Both the position numbers and the translations under genes were made by a program. A stretch of DNA of 64,000 bases, from assembly GCF_900177375.1 (NCBI RefSeq), contig NZ_FWZU01000004.1, positions 310,001-374,000 of the forward strand, written 5' to 3'. The notes under the pieces are model-generated. The model was not told the DNA's origin. It saw only the letters and a list, made by a program, of their open reading frames with translations, and did not search any database. Shown one piece after another: positions 7,372 to 16,335 of the stretch (position 1 is its first letter; the number at the start of each line of letters is the position of its first letter). This stretch comes from Desulfovibrio gilichinskyi (GTDB lineage Bacteria > Desulfobacterota > Desulfovibrionia > Desulfovibrionales > Desulfovibrionaceae).

Positions 7372-8610
7372 ATGTCAAAAAGCATACTTGTCGTTGGTGG
7401 CGGGTTCAGCGGTATTACTGCTGCACTCGAAGCCGCTGAAGTAGGGCATGAAGTCTTCATCGTTGAGAAGGCACCATTCCTAGGTGGCCGAGTGATGCAG
7501 CTGAATAAGTATTTTCCGAAGCTGTGTCCCCCTTCCTGCGGTCTGGAGATCCAATTTCAGAGAATTAAAAAAAATAAGAACGTTAAGTTCTTTACCTTGG
7601 CTGAAGTAGAATCCATCAGTGGTTCTAAAGGTGATTTTGAAGTAAAAATCCGTATTAAGCCTAGGTATGTCGGTCCCGGTAGTGTTGAATTGTCCGAAGT
7701 CATCGCTAAACTTTCCAATAATGTTACTGATGAATTCGAATTCAAACTCTGTGATCGCAAAGCCCTTTACATGGATGTGCCTTTTGCGTTCCCCGCAAGA
7801 TACGTTCTTGAAAAGGAAAACTGCACAGATGAAGACCTTAAACTTCTTGAAGGTGTCGCTGCTGTAGACCTTAAAGATGAAGAAAAGGTAATCACTCTCA
7901 ATGTAGGTTCCATTGTATATGCGACCGGTTGGAAGCCTTATGATGTAACTAAACTTTCAAATCTCGGAGCAGGATCGGTTGCTAACTGCATTACTAATAT
8001 GCAGATGGAACGTCTGGCAGCTCCAAGCGGTCCCACATGCGGCAAGATTGTCCGTCCTTCTGACGGTGCACAGCCGAAAAACATTGCGTTCGTACAGTGT
8101 GCGGGCTCACGCGATGAAAATCATCTCAATTACTGTTCATACATTTGCTGCATGGCTTCTTTGAAGCAGGCTGCATATGTTCGTGACCAGTACCCAGATG
8201 CAAAGGTCACGGTATATTATATCGACCTGCGTACTCCGGGACGTTACGATAAGTTTGCCAAGCGGATTCTTTCAGATGACAAGATCAATGCCGTTAAAGG
8301 TAAGGTCGCTGAAGTTATCGAAATTTCCGGTTCAGGCAATGTTCTCGTCACAGTTGAGGATGCTGAAACCGGTATTAAGGCACAGAATGAGCATGATCTC
8401 ATCGTCCTTGCTACCGGAATGCAGCCTAGTCTCGCAGGAGTTCCGGTTCCCACCGGAGTTCAGGTTGATGATCAGGGCTTCATTGTTGGCGGAGAAGAAC
8501 AAGGCATTTTCGCCGCCGGGTGCGCAAAGCAACCTCTGGATGTCATGAAGACAGCCCAGTCGGGTACAGCTGCCGCTCTGAAAGCGATTCAAACGGTGAT
8601 AGGGAGGTAA
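7372..8610 (+). CDS. qmoA: QmoA, HdrA-like flavoprotein of the quinone-interacting oxidoreductase
   Basis: A 412-residue soluble FAD protein related to heterodisulfide reductase subunit HdrA, part of the membrane-associated Qmo complex that transfers electrons from menaquinol to AprBA. An N-terminal FAD motif VVGGGFSGITAALEAAE (residues ~7-23) is followed by the HdrA-type segment PKLCPPSCGLEIQF. CAGSRDENHLNYCSYICC matches the HdrA cysteine region. A C-terminal FAD-binding GIFAAGCAKQP block is also present. It lacks the extra ferredoxin domains of methanogen HdrA, as is usual for QmoA. The RBS is AGGAGG, and it is six bases from qmoB. Confidence 0.95.
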   Translation: MSKSILVVGGGFSGITAALEAAEVGHEVFIVEKAPFLGGRVMQLNKYFPKLCPPSCGLEIQFQRIKKNKNVKFFTLAEVESISGSKGDFEVKIRIKPRYVGPGSVELSEVIAKLSNNVTDEFEFKLCDRKALYMDVPFAFPARYVLEKENCTDEDLKLLEGVAAVDLKDEEKVITLNVGSIVYATGWKPYDVTKLSNLGAGSVANCITNMQMERLAAPSGPTCGKIVRPSDGAQPKNIAFVQCAGSRDENHLNYCSYICCMASLKQAAYVRDQYPDAKVTVYYIDLRTPGRYDKFAKRILSDDKINAVKGKVAEVIEISGSGNVLVTVEDAETGIKAQNEHDLIVLATGMQPSLAGVPVPTGVQVDDQGFIVGGEEQGIFAAGCAKQPLDVMKTAQSGTAAALKAIQTVIGR

Positions 8611-8616
8611 GTCGAC

Positions 8617-10923
8617 ATGCCCGAAAAAATCGGAGTTTATTTCGACCAAGCAAGCATTTCCCCTTACCTTAACGCTGAAGAACTTGCAGAAGTAGTCCGT
8701 AAGGTCTGCGCAAGTGAATGTCCGGTGATCAAGTGTCACCCGAGACTTAACAGCGAGGAAGGCAGAAAGCTTATTCAGGAAGATATCGACGCTGGCAACG
8801 TTGATGCAGTATGTATCTGCGGCACAAGCCCTCGCGTAGATTGGGACATTTTCAACTTTGACAACGTCATGGTTGAACGTGTTAATCTGCGTGAACAGTG
8901 CATCAAGGTTTTCAGGAACCCTGACGGCACATTGCCTGATCCAAATGGTGAAGTACCTGAACTCCTCAAAATAATGGCTAATGAATATGTCAGAATGGGA
9001 ATCACTAAACTTACCAAAGGTAAAACCTCTGAAAATCAGATTATAGGTTCTACTAAGGTCGTTATGGTTCTTGGTGGTGGTTTTACCGGTCTTACTGCAG
9101 CTCTTTACGCAGCAAAGACTAACCACGACGTTATTCTGGTTGAAAAGTCGGACACTCTCGGTGGTAAAGCCGCCGGAATGTACAAGACTTTCCCACTCGC
9201 ATACCCAAACACCGAAGCTCATGAAACAGGAATTGAAGATCTGATTGCTGAAGTTGAATCAAACTCTAAAATCAAAGTTTTCAAATCTGCACAGCTCGAG
9301 ACTCTTGAAGGTGCTCCCGGTGATTACACCGCCAGCGTTAAAGTTGGTTCCGGTAAAGAAGAAATGCCCGTTGGCGCAGTTGTTCTTGCTACTGGTTGGG
9401 TCCCTCAGGATACCAAGTATGTTGAGCCTATGGGTTACGGTTCTTCCAAAGTTGTTACCGCTGCTGAATTTGAGAAAATGGTCAAAACAGGAAAAATGGA
9501 CGCATCGTCTGTTGCTTTTGTTCTTGATACCCGCCTCAGTGAAGCAAAGTTTGCAGCCGAAGAAGATGCATATGCAAACCGTTCTGAAGAGCAGATTGCA
9601 TCTGATGATGCTGATGCTAAAGCCGCATCTGATGCAGCTAAAGCAGAAGGCGATGATGCAGAAGAAGAATTTGTTTATGAGGATATGGAATCCTATAAAC
9701 ATCTTCCTTACAGCTCAGAACTCAGCAGTTTGGTAGCTCTTAAGCAGGCTAACTACGTTCGTGAACTTAACGACGAAGGCATTGCATATATCATCTATGA
9801 CCACATGATGGTTCCGGGTGTGAACGAGCGTTACTATCGTGCTGCCCAGGATGATCCAGGTATCATGCTGACCAAAGGAACTGTCACTTCCATTAAGGAA
9901 GAAGGCAATTTCATGGTTGTTTCTGCCAGCAACACTCTGCTTGGCGAAAATATCGAAATCCAGGCTGATCTGGTCGTTGTTCCTACCGGCATGGTTCCAA
10001 CCACTGCTCACGATCCGACCATCAACCTTGTATATAGACAAGGACCTGCTTTCCCGGACCTTAAACAGTTCGCAGGATATGCAGATTCCAATTACATCTG
10101 TTTCCCTTATGAAACACGCCGTACCGGTATTTATGCCGCCGGGTGTGTTCGTCAGCCCATGTCAATGGGACTTGCAAGGGAAGATGCCGCCGGTGCTGTT
10201 CTTAAAGCGATTCAGTGTATTAACTCCGCCAATCACGGCGTAGCTGTTCACCCTCGCTCCGGAGACAACACTTATCCGGTTTTCAACTTCATGCGTTGCA
10301 CACAGTGTAAACGTTGTACTGAAGAATGTCCTTTCGGTGCACTTGATGATGATGAAAAGGGAACACCAAAGCCGAATCCGTCACGCTGTCGCCGCTGTGG
10401 TACCTGTATGGGGGCCTGTCCTGAACGCGTAATCGGATTCGACAATTACAATATCGACATGATCGGTTCCATGATCAAACAGGTTAAAGTACCTGATGAT
10501 ATGGAAGTCGGCGGTCCTAGATTTATCGTGCTTGCCTGTGAAAACGATGCTTATCCGGCACTCGACATGGCAGCTATGCGCGGTAAAGGTTGGTCCCCCT
10601 ACGTTCGTGTAATTCCTGTTCGCTGTCTCGGCTCTGTTAATACCATCTGGATTGCAGATGCTATGAGTAAGGGTATCGACGGAGTTCTGTTGCTCGGATG
10701 TAAGTACGGTGAAGATTATCAGTGCCATTTTGTGAAAGGTTCCGAACTGTGTAACCGCCGTATGGAAAACGTTGCTGACTCTCTTAAGAGACTTGGCGTC
10801 GAACCTGAGCGTGTTGTCCAGTCTGAACTCGCTATTGACGAATACGATAAGGTCTCCGACCTGATTGATACCTTCGTTAATGACATGATCAAGATCGGTC
10901 CTAACCCGTTCAAGGGCTACTAG
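8617..10923 (+). CDS. qmoB: QmoB, HdrA/MvhD-like flavo-iron-sulfur protein
   Basis: A 768-residue second HdrA-like subunit of Qmo. An N-terminal ~130-residue segment precedes the FAD motif VLGGGFTGLTAALYAAK (~149-165). Two [4Fe-4S] motifs, CTQCKRCTEECP and CRRCGTCMGACP, lie around residues 565-605. The C-terminus (~630-768) is an MvhD-type electron-transfer domain with VRCLGSVN and LLGCKYGEDYQC. Between the two halves of the FAD domain (about residues 308-355) there is a strongly acidic, Ala-rich insert that is likely disordered or surface-exposed. It is translationally close to both qmoA and qmoC. Confidence 0.95.
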   Translation: MPEKIGVYFDQASISPYLNAEELAEVVRKVCASECPVIKCHPRLNSEEGRKLIQEDIDAGNVDAVCICGTSPRVDWDIFNFDNVMVERVNLREQCIKVFRNPDGTLPDPNGEVPELLKIMANEYVRMGITKLTKGKTSENQIIGSTKVVMVLGGGFTGLTAALYAAKTNHDVILVEKSDTLGGKAAGMYKTFPLAYPNTEAHETGIEDLIAEVESNSKIKVFKSAQLETLEGAPGDYTASVKVGSGKEEMPVGAVVLATGWVPQDTKYVEPMGYGSSKVVTAAEFEKMVKTGKMDASSVAFVLDTRLSEAKFAAEEDAYANRSEEQIASDDADAKAASDAAKAEGDDAEEEFVYEDMESYKHLPYSSELSSLVALKQANYVRELNDEGIAYIIYDHMMVPGVNERYYRAAQDDPGIMLTKGTVTSIKEEGNFMVVSASNTLLGENIEIQADLVVVPTGMVPTTAHDPTINLVYRQGPAFPDLKQFAGYADSNYICFPYETRRTGIYAAGCVRQPMSMGLAREDAAGAVLKAIQCINSANHGVAVHPRSGDNTYPVFNFMRCTQCKRCTEECPFGALDDDEKGTPKPNPSRCRRCGTCMGACPERVIGFDNYNIDMIGSMIKQVKVPDDMEVGGPRFIVLACENDAYPALDMAAMRGKGWSPYVRVIPVRCLGSVNTIWIADAMSKGIDGVLLLGCKYGEDYQCHFVKGSELCNRRMENVADSLKRLGVEPERVVQSELAIDEYDKVSDLIDTFVNDMIKIGPNPFKGY

Positions 10924-10937
10924 GAGGTAGACGCGAT

Positions 10938-12158
10938 ATGGAAAAAGATGTTCGCATCAAACCGGATCTGCAGTTTATCAAAGAACTCCAGGAAGTCGGT
11001 GGAGACGCAGTCAAAAAGTGTTATCAGTGCGCAACTTGCTCTGTAGCATGTCCTTTGTCTCCTGCTGACAACCCTTATCCGCGTAAGGAAATGGTTTGGG
11101 CTCAGTGGGGCCTTAAAGATAAACTCGTTAATGACATCGATATATGGCTTTGTCACAACTGCGGAACATGTTCCGACCTGTGTCCTCGCGGCGCACGTCC
11201 TGCTGACATGCTCGCAGCTCTGCGTAACATGGCCTACCAGAAGATGGTAACTCCGTCCTGCTTCGGTAAGTGGATGAGCTCTCCAAAGCATCTGCCGAAA
11301 CTGATAGCTATCCCAGCAGTTCTTTACATGGTGATTTGGTTCATCATGGCTGGTGTTCGCGGTTCCTTCTTCCCTCTTGAAGATGGCAAAATTGTCTACG
11401 GATATCTTTTCCCCGGCGATTTTACTATTGACCCGATCTTTATGATTGCTTTCGGTTTCATGGCTTGGACCTTCTACAGGGGAGTCAAAAATCTTATTGC
11501 TTCATTTAAGGATCAACCGAAGGTCTTTGCTGTTGGTGACAAATCTGAAAGACCCAGCCTCTTGGAATGCTTCGTGGATGTGTGCAGAAAAGAAATTCTG
11601 ACTCACTCCAAATGGAAAGAATGCGGAGATACTGATGAAGCTGACGAACAGAAGTTTAATGGTCATAGACTCATTATGCTCGCTTTCGTCTGCCTGATGA
11701 TCGTAACAGGCATAGTCGCTGTTGCTCATTGGGGAGGAAAGATCATACCTTTCCTTTCAGCTGTCGGTCACACTCCAATGCCGCTGTGGCACCCGGTTAA
11801 GATTCTTGCCAACATTGGTGCAGTACTACTTGTTTATTCATTATTACTGCTCACCAAACGTCGCTTGAATCAGGATGAATCCGCTCACGGTTCCAGTTAT
11901 TATGACTGGTATCTGCTCGGACTTATCTGGACAATTGCAGGTACCGGCGTAATGAGTGAATTGCTCCGTCTTTTCGGAATCGCAATTCTCGCATACCCCG
12001 TATACTATGTGCATCTTGTCGCCGTGTTTATGATGTTTGTCTATCTGCCGTGGTCCAAACTTGGGCATCTGGTCTACAGGACTGCAGCTTTAACTTATGC
12101 AAGATACATCGGCCGTCTACCTATGCCGGTCCGTGAAGAAAAGACTTTTACTCTGTAA
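10938..12158 (+). CDS. qmoC: QmoC, fused HdrC/HdrE-like membrane subunit
   Basis: A 406-residue subunit that anchors Qmo and oxidises menaquinol. The N-terminus is HdrC-like, with two [4Fe-4S] motifs, CYQCATCSVACP (residues ~34-45) and CHNCGTCSDLCP (~73-84). The remainder is a NarI/HdrE-type di-heme cytochrome b domain with about six hydrophobic segments, and several His residues are placed to bind heme (for example in VAHWGGK and HLVAVFMMF). A GGAGG site lies upstream. It ends 21 bases before the QmoD-like gene. Confidence 0.95.
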   Translation: MEKDVRIKPDLQFIKELQEVGGDAVKKCYQCATCSVACPLSPADNPYPRKEMVWAQWGLKDKLVNDIDIWLCHNCGTCSDLCPRGARPADMLAALRNMAYQKMVTPSCFGKWMSSPKHLPKLIAIPAVLYMVIWFIMAGVRGSFFPLEDGKIVYGYLFPGDFTIDPIFMIAFGFMAWTFYRGVKNLIASFKDQPKVFAVGDKSERPSLLECFVDVCRKEILTHSKWKECGDTDEADEQKFNGHRLIMLAFVCLMIVTGIVAVAHWGGKIIPFLSAVGHTPMPLWHPVKILANIGAVLLVYSLLLLTKRRLNQDESAHGSSYYDWYLLGLIWTIAGTGVMSELLRLFGIAILAYPVYYVHLVAVFMMFVYLPWSKLGHLVYRTAALTYARYIGRLPMPVREEKTFTL

Positions 12159-12179
12159 TAGAGCAAGGAGGATTTAACC

Positions 12180-12863
12180 ATGTCTGAAGCACGTAAAACT
12201 TTCCCTATGAGCACTTTTGTTGCTTATGTTAAAGGTGGCGAAAGCAACAACTCTGTTCAGGAACTTCTGTCTTACATGACACAGAAGGATATTAATGCTG
12301 AATTCGAACCTTTTGCAGCTGCGCTTGCAAAAGCTTGGATCTATGAACAGCATCCTGAACTTGCTAAAATGAAAACAGGTCAGGTCGCAGGACTTGGCGA
12401 AAATGTTTCTGTCGGAGCACTTCCAGGTGACGTAATGGTACAGGTTGACAGCATCTTCACTAAACTTGCTGATTACCATACTACTATTAATGCACAGGCT
12501 GATGCCATCAAAGATCTCGAAGTTAAACTTGCTGCAGCTGAAGGCAAACTCAGTGTTTCTGAGAAAGCTCTCGCTGAATACAAAGGCAAATGTGAAGCTT
12601 TCGAAGCATCCGGAAAAGGCGAAGGCGATAAAGTCATCGTTACTTCACAGGCAAAAGTTGAAGAGTACATCGGCAAAGTTGATGAACTCCTCGCTTTGAT
12701 CGAAGATGTTAAAAAGAACGGTGTTGTAACTGTTGCTGCCGGAGCTCCTGCTGCCGGTGGTGCAGCTCCTGCTGCCGGAGAAACTAACGCTCCTGCAACC
12801 GGCGGTGCTCCTGAAGAGTCATTCGGTTTCGGTAGTGACCCATTTGGTGACTCCTCTTGGTAA
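12180..12863 (+). CDS. qmoD: QmoD-like protein of the qmo operon
   Basis: A 227-residue protein in the position of the fourth qmo operon gene of Desulfovibrio (DVU0851 in D. vulgaris). Residues 1-~95 form a compact domain. Residues ~100-180 are strongly predicted coiled coil (DLEVKLAAAEGKLSVSEKAL). Residues ~185-212 are an Ala/Pro/Gly-rich linker, and the protein closes with a short aromatic tail, FGFGSDPFGDSSW. There are no cysteines for clusters and no membrane segment. A role as an adaptor between Qmo and AprBA fits the context but is not shown by the sequence. The operon terminator follows directly. Confidence 0.8.
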   Translation: MSEARKTFPMSTFVAYVKGGESNNSVQELLSYMTQKDINAEFEPFAAALAKAWIYEQHPELAKMKTGQVAGLGENVSVGALPGDVMVQVDSIFTKLADYHTTINAQADAIKDLEVKLAAAEGKLSVSEKALAEYKGKCEAFEASGKGEGDKVIVTSQAKVEEYIGKVDELLALIEDVKKNGVVTVAAGAPAAGGAAPAAGETNAPATGGAPEESFGFGSDPFGDSSW

Positions 12864-12909
12864 GTCGAGTGACTTACTTTTAGCCGCTTTAGGTTAAAGT
12901 ATTTGAAAG

Positions 12910-12940
12910 CCCTGTCCGCTTAAGCGGACAGGGTTTTTTT
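12910..12940 (+). terminator. Strong terminator of the aprBA-qmo operon
   Basis: A perfect 10 bp stem CCCTGTCCGC/GCGGACAGGG with loop TTAA is followed by seven T residues, 46 bases after the qmoD stop. Confidence 0.95.
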
Positions 12941-13449
12941 GTTTTTTAGATAAAAGAAAAATTGTCGATACTACATAAATACAAATTTGTACTATAAATT
13001 TACAATAATGCAGAAAAAAGCTGTAGATGTAAATTTAGTAAATACACAAAAAAAAAGGTTTTTATGCAGTTAAAAATCATTATTAACTAAAAAAATGCGC
13101 CCTAATGTTGTAAATGGGAATCAAAATGAAAACTGAACTTTTAACTATTATTGTATTTTGCAAAAATGTATATTTCAAATGATATTTGAAAGAAATCGAT
13201 AAAGATGCTATATACTCTCTCAAGATAGTTGAATATAATTTATTAACTACGAATGTATATTTGATTAGCAGATCAACTTTGCTCCATGATATGTGACTAT
13301 CAAGCATTATTTACAGTAAGTATTGTAGTGGTAATGTTTGATGGATCAATAGTTATGCGAACAATGAACCCTCAGAACGGTCTAGTACGGAACAATAGTC
13401 GTGTACATGCTTGATCTCGAGAATGATAAAGTGTATAGGGATAAGTAAT
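12941..13449. other. AT-rich spacer between qmoD and livG
   Basis: About 500 bases of very AT-rich sequence with no convincing gene on either strand; the short frames present have low-complexity translations. It must contain the promoter for the liv operon, but I see no clear -35/-10 pair, no sigma-54 element and no recognised riboswitch. The only RBS-like bases before livG are AGGGAT about ten bases upstream. Confidence 0.5.
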
Positions 13450-14205
13450 ATGGAAGAACTACATTTACACGACGTGAGCGTCCGCTTTGGTGGGCTGCAG
13501 GCTTTGTCAGAGGTGAACTTCTCTCTTATGCCGGGGGAAATCGTAGGTCTCATCGGGCCGAACGGCGCAGGTAAGACCACTGTGTTTAATGTTATTACCG
13601 GAGTATACAACGCTTCCGGCGGAGATGTTGTTTATGGTGGAGAAAGTCTTCGGGGATTAAAGCCATATCAAGTACTTGCGAAAGGAATAGCGCGCACTTT
13701 TCAGAATATTCGCCTTTTTCAGAATATGACGGCTCTGGAGAATGTTATGGTTGCCCAGCATTCACGCACAAATTGCGGAGTTCTTGGAGCGATTTTTCGT
13801 ACTCCTGCACAAAAGCGCGAAGAGCAGAAAATCAAAACACGGGCAATGGATGAGTTGCGTTTTGCAGAACTGGAAAAGTTTGCAGATGAAGTCGCATCCA
13901 GTCTTCCTTACGGTCATCAAAGGCGACTTGAAATCGCACGGGCTTTAGCCTCTGATCCAAGCACTATCCTACTTGATGAACCGGCTGCAGGGCTCAATCC
14001 TGCTGAAAGTTCCGAGTTGATGGAAACCATCCGTAAAATATCTGCTAGAGGAATCAATGTGTTGATGGTGGAACATGATATGAAAGTTGTCATGGGAATC
14101 TGTCAGAAACTTGTTGTTCTTGATCACGGAGTGATGATTGCAAAAGGAAACCCTGAAGAAATTCAGAAAAATCCTGCTGTAATTGAGGCATATCTCGGTA
14201 ATTAA
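13450..14205 (+). CDS. livG: Branched-chain amino acid type ABC transporter, ATPase LivG
   Basis: A 251-residue ATP-binding subunit of a high-affinity branched-chain amino acid importer. Walker A is GPNGAGKT (residues 36-43), the signature region is LPYGHQRRLEIARAL, and Walker B is ILLDEPAAGLNP. The H-loop follows in MVEHDMKV. Length and the C-terminal GNPEEIQKNPAVIEAYLG tail are typical of LivG. A longer frame opens at 13411, but MEELHLHDV at 13450 matches the family start. It leads the operon livG-K-H-M-F, an uncommon order, and an upstream regulator is not visible. Confidence 0.92.
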   Translation: MEELHLHDVSVRFGGLQALSEVNFSLMPGEIVGLIGPNGAGKTTVFNVITGVYNASGGDVVYGGESLRGLKPYQVLAKGIARTFQNIRLFQNMTALENVMVAQHSRTNCGVLGAIFRTPAQKREEQKIKTRAMDELRFAELEKFADEVASSLPYGHQRRLEIARALASDPSTILLDEPAAGLNPAESSELMETIRKISARGINVLMVEHDMKVVMGICQKLVVLDHGVMIAKGNPEEIQKNPAVIEAYLGN

Positions 14206-14232
14206 CCATATTTACTTTTGGGAGGCGCTTTT

Positions 14233-15366
14233 ATGAAACGTTTATTTATGACAGTTTTGCTATCCGCAGCATTATTAATGCTCGGTTCCGGCATGGCTTT
14301 TGCGAAAACTTTAAAGGTTGGTACAATGGGACCTCTTACTGGTCCTTACGCCGCTGATGGTAATGACATCAAAAACGGCGTTTTAACTGCTGTTGAAGTT
14401 TTTAAAGCCAACGGTGGCATTCCCGGTTTTGATGATATCGAAGTCCTTCCTCAGGATACAGCATGTGAACCTCGTCAGGCTGTAGCAACAGCAAATAAAC
14501 TGATCAATGAAGGCGCAAACGGTGTTGTCGGTTCTTATTGTTCCAGCGCAACTCTTCCCGCATCCGAAGTTCTTGATGAAGAAAGTATCATCATGATTAC
14601 CCCTGCCTCCACTAATGAAAAAGTAACTTCCCGCGGTCTTCCATATATGTTCCGCATGTGCGGCCGTGATGATGATCAGGGAGCAATTGCTGTTAAATTC
14701 ATGGTTGATAAGCTCAAAGCTAAATCTATATATATAGTAGATGATAAAACAGCATATTCACAGGGTCTTGCAGACGGCGTTGAAAAAATGAGTGCTGCTG
14801 CCGGAATTAAAGTTCTTGGACATGAACACGTTAATCAGGGCGATAAAGATTTCTCAGCGATTCTTACCAAAGTAAAGACAGACAAACCTGATGTTTTTTA
14901 CATGAGCATGCAGAATTCAGCTACAGGTGCTTTGATGCTTATTCAGGCAAAGCGCATGGGGATTACTGCTGCAACTCTCGCACAGGATGCAGTTTATCAT
15001 CCTCAGTTGATCGAAATTGCAAAAGAAGCTGCAGAAAATGTATATCTTACTTTCGGATTTATAGATGATAATGCTCCTGCATATAAAGAATTCTATTCTG
15101 CCTATCAGCCTAAGTTCGGTAGCCCTGGTGCTTATTCCGGCTATGCATATGACAGCGCGATGGCATATCTGAAAGCCGTTAAAGCTGCTGGTTCTGCCGA
15201 TCCTGCAAAGGTTAAAGTTGAGCTTATGAAGCTTGATTATGATGGTGCAACAAAGCACATCAAGTTTAAAGATAACGGTGATTCCGGTTCAAACTACATC
15301 ATTCGTACTGTTAAAGATGGAAAATTCCGTAATTATTGGAACCCTGCAACTGATGAACTGTACTAG
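14233..15366 (+). CDS. livK: Branched-chain amino acid type ABC transporter, periplasmic binding protein
   Basis: A 377-residue periplasmic type 1 binding protein that captures leucine, isoleucine, valine or a related ligand for LivHMGF. A cleavable signal peptide MKRLFMTVLLSAALLML...AFA precedes the mature protein, which begins KTLKVGTMGPLTGPYAADG. A GSYCSSATLPAS segment lies in the ligand-binding region. GGGAGG lies directly before the ATG at 14233; an in-frame start 15 bases upstream would place the RBS inside the gene. The hairpin after the gene (15383-15408) probably raises its expression relative to the permeases. Confidence 0.92.
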   Translation: MKRLFMTVLLSAALLMLGSGMAFAKTLKVGTMGPLTGPYAADGNDIKNGVLTAVEVFKANGGIPGFDDIEVLPQDTACEPRQAVATANKLINEGANGVVGSYCSSATLPASEVLDEESIIMITPASTNEKVTSRGLPYMFRMCGRDDDQGAIAVKFMVDKLKAKSIYIVDDKTAYSQGLADGVEKMSAAAGIKVLGHEHVNQGDKDFSAILTKVKTDKPDVFYMSMQNSATGALMLIQAKRMGITAATLAQDAVYHPQLIEIAKEAAENVYLTFGFIDDNAPAYKEFYSAYQPKFGSPGAYSGYAYDSAMAYLKAVKAAGSADPAKVKVELMKLDYDGATKHIKFKDNGDSGSNYIIRTVKDGKFRNYWNPATDELY

Positions 15367-15382
15367 AGTTTAAGCAATGAAC

Positions 15383-15408
15383 GGCCCCTGCTCACTTGAG
15401 CGGGGGCC
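15383..15408 (+). terminator. Intercistronic hairpin after livK
   Basis: An 11 bp GC-rich stem (GGCCCCTGCTC with GAGCGGGGGCC, one G-U pair, loop ACTT) has no T-run after it. The binding-protein gene of ABC operons is often followed by such a stabilising element, giving more binding protein than permease. Confidence 0.7.
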
Positions 15409-15432
15409 ATTACGAATAGCCCACGGATACCC

Positions 15433-16335
15433 ATGGAATACTTTTTTCAACAACTCATTAATGGTATAACTCTAGGCAGCGTATATGCGCTTATCGCTCT
15501 CGGTTATACTATGGTGTACGGCATTATTCAGCTCATTAACTTTGCCCATGGTGAATTTTTCGCTGCCGGAGGCTATGTAGGCGTTATTTTCATGAGTTAC
15601 CTAGTTTCTCAAGGCGCGCCTGCATGGGTTTGTCTTTCCGGTTCATTAATATTGGCAATGGCATATTGCGCAATGCTTGCAGTTGCTGTTGAAAAAGTAG
15701 CTTATAAGCCGCTTCGTAACTCATCCAGGCTTTCTGTTCTTCTTTCTGCTCTGGGTATGTCCATATTTCTACAGAACGGTTTGATGTTAACACAGGGGGT
15801 GTACGACAAAGCTTACCCCACAGAACTGACTCAGGGTGGCTTTGAGATGGGAAACGTAATGCTTTCCTATATGCAAATTTTTATCGTCAGTCTTACCGCA
15901 TTCTTGCTAGTGGCCTTGAATGTTCTTGTTTTCAAAACTCGTATTGGTAAGGCGATGCGCTCAACAGCTCAGGATAAAATAATGTCTGCGCTTGTTGGTA
16001 TTAATTCTAACCGCACAATCAGCATTACTTTCGCAATCGGCGCAGCTCTTGCTGCTGCGGCAGGTATCATGGTCGGGCTTTATTATGGCTCAGTTCGTTA
16101 CGATATGGGCTTTGTTCCCGGTATCAAGGCGTTCGCCGCCGCCGTTTTAGGCGGTATCGGAAATATTACCGGTGCAATGATCGGCGGTTTTATTATCGGA
16201 ATGGTAGAGATTTTTGCCGCAGGTTATATTTCAGGGGAGTATAAGGACGTATTTGCATTCGTGATACTCATTGCGGTCCTTTATTTCAGACCTTCAGGAA
16301 TCATGGGAGAGAACATTGACGATACCAGAGTTTAA
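15433..16335 (+). CDS. livH: Branched-chain amino acid type ABC transporter, permease LivH
   Basis: A 300-residue inner-membrane permease with about eight hydrophobic segments and the family motifs GLTLGSVYALIALG-like (here GITLGSVYALIALG), INFAHGEFFAAGGY and AAVLGGIGNITGAMIGG. The C-terminal end RPSGIMGENIDDTRV is typical for LivH (RPxGLxG). Its last bases overlap the start of livM, indicating translational coupling. Confidence 0.94.
   Translation: MEYFFQQLINGITLGSVYALIALGYTMVYGIIQLINFAHGEFFAAGGYVGVIFMSYLVSQGAPAWVCLSGSLILAMAYCAMLAVAVEKVAYKPLRNSSRLSVLLSALGMSIFLQNGLMLTQGVYDKAYPTELTQGGFEMGNVMLSYMQIFIVSLTAFLLVALNVLVFKTRIGKAMRSTAQDKIMSALVGINSNRTISITFAIGAALAAAAGIMVGLYYGSVRYDMGFVPGIKAFAAAVLGGIGNITGAMIGGFIIGMVEIFAAGYISGEYKDVFAFVILIAVLYFRPSGIMGENIDDTRV

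Noticed and set aside
8332-9222. 296-residue open frame antisense to qmoA/qmoB
   Set aside because: It spans the junction of two certain genes and shows no protein-like pattern.
13083-13307. Minus-strand 74-codon frame in the qmoD-livG spacer
   Set aside because: Sequence is AT-rich, the translation is an Ile/Lys/Ser-rich string typical of chance frames, and no RBS is present.
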